From positions 186,001 through 250,000 of the forward strand of contig NZ_JAHUBR010000002.1 in the NCBI RefSeq assembly GCF_025376885.1: DNA of 64,000 nucleotides. Reading direction: 5' to 3'. The translations under genes and the position numbers were made by a program. This document shows, in pieces, positions 59,435 to 64,000 of the stretch. The notes beneath the pieces are model-generated. The model was given only the letters and a program-made list of their open reading frames with translations, ran no database searches and had not been told where the DNA came from. Numbering within the stretch: the first letter of the stretch is position 1; the number at the start of each line of letters is the position of its first letter. The DNA is from Pseudoruegeria sp. SHC-113 (GTDB lineage Bacteria; Pseudomonadota; Alphaproteobacteria; Rhodobacterales; Rhodobacteraceae).

Positions 59435-60330
59435 GCCAGCAGCTTCGCGCGCCGTGCCACCACGAAATCCACCAGCCGCCGGACCTTCGGGTCCAGCAGC
59501 TTCTTGTGGGGGTAGAGGCAGCCGAAGATCGAGGGCACCGGGCGGTGTTCGGGCAGCACTTCCACCAACCGCCCGGCCGCGAGATGATCGGCCACGTCAA
59601 AGCGCGGCTTGTTGACGATCCCCCGCCCCGCCAGCGCCCAATCCGTCAGCACGTCGCTGTCGTCTGCATCGTAGCGGCCCGAGACCTCCAGTTTCTGCGG
59701 CCCCCGCGCGGTTTGCAGCATCCAGAAGTATTCCGGCGAGCGCGGGAAGCGCAACAGCAGGCAGTTGTGCCCGGCGAGCAGATCCTCGGGGCGCTGCGGG
59801 GTGCCGGCCTGTTCCAGATAGGCCGGGGCCGCGCAGAGCACGCGCTCCACATCGGCGATCTTGCGCATCTTCAGGCTGGAATCCGGCGGCGTGCCCACGA
59901 AAAAGGCCACGTCCAGCCCTTCAGCCAGCAGATCCACCTTGCGATCCGACATCCGCATACGGATCTGCACCTCGGGGTTTTCGTCGACAAACTCCGGGAT
60001 CAGCGGCGCGATCACCCGGCGCCCTACGCCCAGCGGCGCCGTCACCCGCACCACGCCGCGCGGGGTGTCGGAAAACTCGGATACCACCGTCTCCGCCGCG
60101 TCCACCGCCTCCAGCACCTTGCGGGCTTCCTCGTAGAAGCGCTGGCCCACTTCGGTCGGGCTGATCGAGCGCGTGGTGCGGTTGAAGAGCCGCACGCCGA
60201 GCTTCTTTTCCAGCTCTTTGATGCGCTTGGAGGCCACCGCCGGGGTCAGCCGCAGATCGCGCCCGCCTGCCGTGATGCTGTTCAGCTCCACAACGCGGGT
60301 GAAGACCCGAAGGCTTTCGATATAGGGCAT
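59431..60330 (-). CDS. LysR-family regulator of the purine locus
   Basis: 299 residues. It has an N-terminal winged helix (RVVELNSITAGGRDLRLTPAVASKRIKELEKKLGVRLFNRTTR) and the CrgA/DmlR-type effector domain. It stands between allE and the xanthine/uracil permease gene, so it probably regulates one or both. The effector is unknown. Its stop shares TTAA with allE. Confidence 0.87.
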   Translation of the reverse strand: MPYIESLRVFTRVVELNSITAGGRDLRLTPAVASKRIKELEKKLGVRLFNRTTRSISPTEVGQRFYEEARKVLEAVDAAETVVSEFSDTPRGVVRVTAPLGVGRRVIAPLIPEFVDENPEVQIRMRMSDRKVDLLAEGLDVAFFVGTPPDSSLKMRKIADVERVLCAAPAYLEQAGTPQRPEDLLAGHNCLLLRFPRSPEYFWMLQTARGPQKLEVSGRYDADDSDVLTDWALAGRGIVNKPRFDVADHLAAGRLVEVLPEHRPVPSIFGCLYPHKKLLDPKVRRLVDFVVARRAKLLA

Positions 60331-60435
60331 GGCTTGGCTCCGGGCTGGTGTTGGGCGGAGGGTAGCTTTTTCAACGTGCTGCGGAAAGTGGCTTTGGATT
60401 GTCAACAAATTCGTAAGGGATCGGAAAAAACGGTA

Positions 60436-60521
60436 GCGCCGTCCCGCGGGGTGGCGCAATCGCGCCGCCCCATGGGGGCGGGACGGCGCGGCCCGACAGT
60501 GCCTGTCGGGCGGGGGGGGGG
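60436..60521 (+). repeat. GC-rich two-hairpin intergenic repeat, copy 5, with G10 run
   Basis: Outer arms GCGCCGTCCCGC/GCGGGACGGCGC (60436-60489) enclose an inner near-palindrome. A second hairpin GCCCGACAG-TGC-CTGTCGGGC (60491-60511) follows, then ten consecutive G (60512-60521). It is homologous to 19131-19200, and it shares 20 identical bases with 41985-42004. Confidence 0.7.
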
Positions 60522-60534
60522 CGAATGTACCAAC

Positions 60535-60565
60535 AAAAAAGCGCGCGGGGCTGCCCCCACGCGCC
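60535..60565 (-). terminator. Rho-independent terminator of the NCS2 permease gene
   Basis: On the minus strand a GC-rich stem (GCGCG...GGGG / CCCC...CGCGC with a small bulge) is followed by six T, beginning 20 nt after the permease stop. Confidence 0.8.
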
Positions 60566-60585
60566 TTCCAGTCGTTTCCGGTAGC

Positions 60586-62004
60586 CTACTTGCTGCTGCC
60601 CAGCGAGCCGGAGCCATGGCCCTGCATACCGCCCGAAACTTCCTCGGTCGCTTCACCGGAAAGCTCCTCCGGCAGCACGAGGTTCAGCACGATGGCAATC
60701 AGCGCCGCCGGCAGGATGCCCGAGGTCGCCAGCACTTTCAGCGTGCCCGGCAGGTACTGCAGCGCGCCCGGCTCCAGCTGCAGCCCGAGGCCCAGCGACA
60801 GCGAGATGGCGAAGATCACCATGTTGCGGCGGTTCCAGTTCACGTCCGACAGCATCGAGATACCGGCGGCCACAACCATACCGAACATCACGATCACACC
60901 GCCACCCAGCACCTCGATCGGCACCGAGGAGATGATGGCACCGATCTTGGGCACGAGGCCGCAAAGGATCAGGAACAGCGCGCCGATCGTCACCACGTGG
61001 CGGCTCATCACGCCCGTCATGGCAATCAGGCCCACGTTCTGGCTGAAGGAGGTGTTGGGCAGCGCGCCGAAGAGGCCCGCCACGGCAGAGCCGATCCCGT
61101 CCGCGAAGGTCGCGCCCTGGATTTCTTTGTCGGTCGCCTCGCGGCCCGCGCCGCCCTTGGTGATGCCCGACACATCGCCCACGGTTTCAACCGCCGATAC
61201 GAAGGCCATCAGGCAGAAGCCGACAATGGCGGCCACGCTGAACTCGAGGCCAAAGTGCAGCGGGTTCGGCAGTGCAAAGCTCGCCGCGCGGCCGACGTTG
61301 CCGAGGTTCACCTCGCCGAGCAGGAAGGCCACCACATAGCCCGCCACGAGGCCGAGCAGCACGGCGGAGACCGACAGCATGCCACGGGTGAAGAACTTCA
61401 GCCCCAGCGTGACAAGGATCACGACGCCGGCCATCGTCCAGTTCAGGGCCGAGCCGTATTCCTCGGTGCCGATGGCCGGAACGCCGCCGGCGGCATACTG
61501 GATGCCGACCTTCACCAGTGCGAGGCCGATCATCGTCACCACGAGGCCGGTGACAAGCGGCGGCAGCGCGAAGCGGATCTTGCCGATGAAGAGGCCAAGA
61601 CAGGCGTGGAAGATGCCGCCCACCAGAACGCCGCCCATGACGACGGCCATGGCGTCCACCCCCTTGCCCGCGACGAGCGGAATCATGATCGGGATGAAGG
61701 CGAAGGAGGTGCCCTGCACGATGGGCAGCCGCGCGCCGACAGGGCCGAAGCCGATGGTCTGTAGCAGCGTGGCCAGCCCGGCGAAGAACATCGACATCTG
61801 GATCATGTAGATCATCTGCGGGAAATCGGGGCTGTTGGAGCCGAAGCCGAAGCCCGCCGCGCCGCAGATGATGATCGCGGGCGTCACGTTGGAGACGAAC
61901 ATCGCCAGCACGTGCTGGATGCCGAGCGGCACCGCCTTGGCCAGCGGCGGGGTGTAATTCGGATCGCGGAGTTCCTCCGGCGTTCCGATGGTTGAATCTG
62001 TCAT
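60586..62004 (-). CDS. NCS2 xanthine/uric acid/uracil permease
   Basis: 472 residues, about 14 membrane segments. The NCS2 hallmarks are the TM1 QH motif (PLGIQHVLAMFVSNVTPA), the FGPVGARLPIVQGTSFAF block and the TM8/9 set (FVSAVETVGDVSGIT; NTSFSQNVGLIAMTGV). Among NCS2 carriers the SQN form is found in UacT/XanP/UapA urate-xanthine transporters, which suits the allantoin genes upstream. Transcribed after allA with a 43-nt gap. Confidence 0.9.
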   Translation of the reverse strand: MTDSTIGTPEELRDPNYTPPLAKAVPLGIQHVLAMFVSNVTPAIIICGAAGFGFGSNSPDFPQMIYMIQMSMFFAGLATLLQTIGFGPVGARLPIVQGTSFAFIPIMIPLVAGKGVDAMAVVMGGVLVGGIFHACLGLFIGKIRFALPPLVTGLVVTMIGLALVKVGIQYAAGGVPAIGTEEYGSALNWTMAGVVILVTLGLKFFTRGMLSVSAVLLGLVAGYVVAFLLGEVNLGNVGRAASFALPNPLHFGLEFSVAAIVGFCLMAFVSAVETVGDVSGITKGGAGREATDKEIQGATFADGIGSAVAGLFGALPNTSFSQNVGLIAMTGVMSRHVVTIGALFLILCGLVPKIGAIISSVPIEVLGGGVIVMFGMVVAAGISMLSDVNWNRRNMVIFAISLSLGLGLQLEPGALQYLPGTLKVLATSGILPAALIAIVLNLVLPEELSGEATEEVSGGMQGHGSGSLGSSK

Positions 62005-62047
62005 GTCTGTTTCCCTCTGTCCTGTTGATTGGGGTGGCCCGCCTTAT

Positions 62048-62551
62048 TCAGCTGGCGGGTCCGGCTTCACCTGTGATGGTGAATGGGGTGTCGAACCAGT
62101 GCTCCTCAAGGTTGGCGCCGCTGCCGATCCTGTCGACAACGGCAAAGAGCGCGGGTTGGGAAAGGGGGGTGAGCACACCGTGCCAGGTGCCGCGATGGTA
62201 GTTCACGCCCTGCCCCACCTCGGTGAAAAAGGCGCGCGGGCGGCCCGGCTGGCCGGCGTCATCGGGTGCGACCACGACAAGGAAGGGCGCGCGCTGCATC
62301 GGCAGGAAAGCCTGGCTGCCCTCCGGGTGGCGCTCCACCATCTCAAGGCGCAGCGGCAGTTGGCGGGCCTGCGCGTTGAACAGGCTGATGCCCGCGCGGC
62401 CCTCGGCAAAATCGAGCGACGCGCGATCATGGTAGCGGCCGCAGAGGCCCTGATTGATGAGCTTGTCGGGATCGCCCGCGATATCCAGCACGTCGCCGAA
62501 CGGGGCGAAGGCCTCTGCCGTGAGCGGCTCTATGACGATCACGCCACTCAC
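62048..62551 (-). CDS. allA: Ureidoglycolate lyase
   Basis: 167 residues from a GTG start overlapping the upstream stop (GTGA). AllA blocks are present: LTAEAFAPFGDVL, LFNAQARQLPLRLEMVERHPEGSQAF and the metal-facing NYHRGTWHGVLTPL. It splits ureidoglycolate into glyoxylate and urea, the urea-releasing end of purine breakdown. Confidence 0.94.
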   Translation of the reverse strand: MSGVIVIEPLTAEAFAPFGDVLDIAGDPDKLINQGLCGRYHDRASLDFAEGRAGISLFNAQARQLPLRLEMVERHPEGSQAFLPMQRAPFLVVVAPDDAGQPGRPRAFFTEVGQGVNYHRGTWHGVLTPLSQPALFAVVDRIGSGANLEEHWFDTPFTITGEAGPAS

Positions 62552-63960
62552 CCGCCCAGCTTCTCCAAGAGCCGCAACTCGGCGATGCGCTCCACCTGCC
62601 TGCAGGCCTCCGCAAACTCGGTGGCGCGGTCATTAGCGATCCGGCGCTCGAAGGCGGCAAGGATCCCGGCCTTGTCGTGATCGCGCACGGCGATGATGAA
62701 GGGGAAGCCGAACTTTGCCGTGTAGGCATCGTTGAGCTCGGTGAAGCGCGCGCGTTCGGCGTCTGTCAGCGCATCGAGCCCGGCGCTCGCCTGTTCCGAG
62801 GTGCTTTCGGCTGTAAGCCGCTTGGCCTGCGCGAGCTTTCCGGCCAGATCCGGGTGCGCGGTGAGCACGCCGAGGCGCGCCTCCTCGCTTGCGGTGCGGA
62901 ACACGCGGGCCAGCGCGGAATGCACGCCCAGCGCGCTGTCATGCGCGGGGCCGAGCTCCAGATCGTGGGCAGCCTCGGCAATCCACGGGCTGTGCTCGAA
63001 GATGCCGCCAAAAGCCTCAACGAAAGTGGCCTTGTCCATCTCTGAGGGGCGCTCCGTGGCAACCGGTGGGTGGGTTATGGCCCAGTGGTCGGCGATCTGC
63101 TCGCGCGTGGCGAACCAGACGCCCTCATGCCCGGCCATGTAATCCAGCGCGCGTTTCAAGGCGGCGGCGCGGCCCGGACGGCCAATCAGCCGGCAGTGCA
63201 GCCCGATCGAAAGCATCTTCGGCGCACCCGCCTGCCCTTCGGCATAGAGCACGTCAAAACTGTCTTTCAGGTAGGATTCAAACTGATCGCCCGCCGTGAA
63301 CCCGGCCTGAATGGCGAAGCGCATGTCGTTGCAATCCAGCGTATAGGGCACGATCAGCAGATCCTTGCCGCCCGCTTTCACCCAATAGGGCAGATCATCG
63401 GCGTAGCTGTCGGCCACATAGGCCAGATCGCCCTCTTCCGCGGCCAGATCCACCGTGTTCATTGAACAGCGCCCCGTGTACCAGCCGCGCGGCGGGCTGC
63501 CGGTGACTTCGGTATGCAGGCGGATCGCCTCCCGGATCTGGGCGCGCTCCTCCTCGGGCGGCATGTCCTTGTGTTCGACCCATTTCAGCCCGTGGCTCGC
63601 GATCTCCCAACCGGCGGCTTTCATCGCGGCGACCTGCTCGGGCGAACGCGCCAGCGCCGTGGCCACGCCGTAAACGGTGATCGGCAGATCGCGCATCATC
63701 CGGTGCAGCCGCCAGAACCCGGCGCGCGCGCCGTATTCGTAGATCGACTCCATGTTGAAATGCCGCTGACCGGGCCAAGCTTGCGCGCCGGTGATCTCCG
63801 ACAGGAAGGCTTCCGAGGCCGCATCCCCGTGCAGGATGTTGTTCTCGCCACCTTCCTCGTAATTGAGCACGATCTGCACGGCGATCTTTGCGCCGTTTGG
63901 CCACTGCGCCACCGGCGGCTCTGCGCCGTGGCCCTTCATATCGCGCGGATAGCGTTGCAC
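62548..63960 (-). CDS. puuE: Bifunctional allantoinase (PuuE) / OHCU decarboxylase (UraD)
   Basis: 470 residues from a GTG start at 63960 preceded by AGAGGG. Residues 1-300 are a metal-independent, polysaccharide-deacetylase-type allantoinase (RYPRDMKGHG; VLNYEEGGENNILHGD; MESIYEYGARAGFWRL). From about 310 to the end is a 2-oxo-4-hydroxy-4-carboxy-5-ureidoimidazoline decarboxylase domain (FVEAFGGIFEHSPWIAEAA, AHPDLAGKL, LNDAYTAKFGFPFIIAV). The fusion joins two successive steps, making and then opening allantoin. Uricase and HIU hydrolase genes are not in the window. Confidence 0.93.
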   Translation of the reverse strand: MQRYPRDMKGHGAEPPVAQWPNGAKIAVQIVLNYEEGGENNILHGDAASEAFLSEITGAQAWPGQRHFNMESIYEYGARAGFWRLHRMMRDLPITVYGVATALARSPEQVAAMKAAGWEIASHGLKWVEHKDMPPEEERAQIREAIRLHTEVTGSPPRGWYTGRCSMNTVDLAAEEGDLAYVADSYADDLPYWVKAGGKDLLIVPYTLDCNDMRFAIQAGFTAGDQFESYLKDSFDVLYAEGQAGAPKMLSIGLHCRLIGRPGRAAALKRALDYMAGHEGVWFATREQIADHWAITHPPVATERPSEMDKATFVEAFGGIFEHSPWIAEAAHDLELGPAHDSALGVHSALARVFRTASEEARLGVLTAHPDLAGKLAQAKRLTAESTSEQASAGLDALTDAERARFTELNDAYTAKFGFPFIIAVRDHDKAGILAAFERRIANDRATEFAEACRQVERIAELRLLEKLGG

Positions 63961-64000
63961 GTGTCTTGCCCTCTTGTTTTACCCCAAGATAAACCAGAAG

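Noticed and set aside
1-64000. tRNA/rRNA genes, insertion sequences, prophage genes and CRISPR arrays
   Set aside because: No cloverleaf-like segment with a T-loop sequence, no transposase-like protein, no phage structural gene and no regularly spaced direct repeats were found on reading both strands.

Overview
The window is a GC-rich, gene-dense bacterial chromosome segment with about 58 protein genes and no rRNA, tRNA, insertion sequence, phage or CRISPR. Gene content points to an alphaproteobacterium of the Rhodobacteraceae (Roseobacter group): a carnitine dehydrogenase-thioesterase fusion, the Anbu proteasome-homologue cluster, a TRAP sugar-acid locus, a PuuE/OHCU-decarboxylase fusion and a urea ABC operon. 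This placement is inferred from gene content and style; no marker gene settles it.

Layout. 1-7.8 kb: a carnitine locus. On the minus strand lie a 3-dehydrocarnitine cleavage enzyme, a lipocalin, carnitine dehydrogenase fused to a betainyl-CoA thioesterase, an acyl-CoA dehydrogenase and an ADP-forming acyl-CoA ligase that is cut by the window edge. Divergent from them are a CdhR-like regulator and an alpha/beta hydrolase. 7.9-11.9 kb: the ATP-grasp / alpha-E / transglutaminase / Anbu operon, with an MscS channel abutting it tail to tail. 13.9-21.2 kb: a peptide-type ABC importer with two tandem binding proteins. 21.3-29.2 kb: a META-domain protein, a LysR regulator and urtABCDE. 29.3-41.9 kb: mostly housekeeping or single genes (FAD oxidase, FAH hydrolase, D-Ala-D-Ala carboxypeptidase, HAD, clpS, rRNA-type methyltransferase, a degenerate SDR, hemF, GNAT, XRE-cupin), then an AraC regulator with the last steps of leucine catabolism (mvaB, liuC). 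42.1-57.5 kb: a sugar-acid locus with a XylD-like dehydratase, FAH hydrolase, hydroxyacid dehydrogenases, DenD, GntR, a three-gene TRAP transporter, a UxaA-family dehydratase, an AroE-like dehydrogenase and two exporters. 57.5-64 kb: an outer-membrane protein and a purine/allantoin locus (AllE, LysR, NCS2 permease, AllA, PuuE-UraD).

How it fits together. The cell appears to be a scavenger of quaternary amines, peptides, urea, sugar acids and purines. Allantoin breakdown releases urea, glyoxylate and ammonia, and the urea importer belongs to the same nitrogen economy. In all three importer operons a hairpin follows the binding-protein gene directly, a layout expected to keep the binding protein in excess over the membrane parts.

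Most unusual points: the carnitine locus carries a lipocalin and an acyl-CoA dehydrogenase with Asp in place of the usual catalytic Glu; the Anbu operon still has no settled function; the AroE-like enzyme in the sugar-acid operon has lost two shikimate-binding residues; an SDR lacks its catalytic Lys; and a GC-rich two-hairpin intergenic repeat occurs about five times, once as an inverted pair flanking a single gene.
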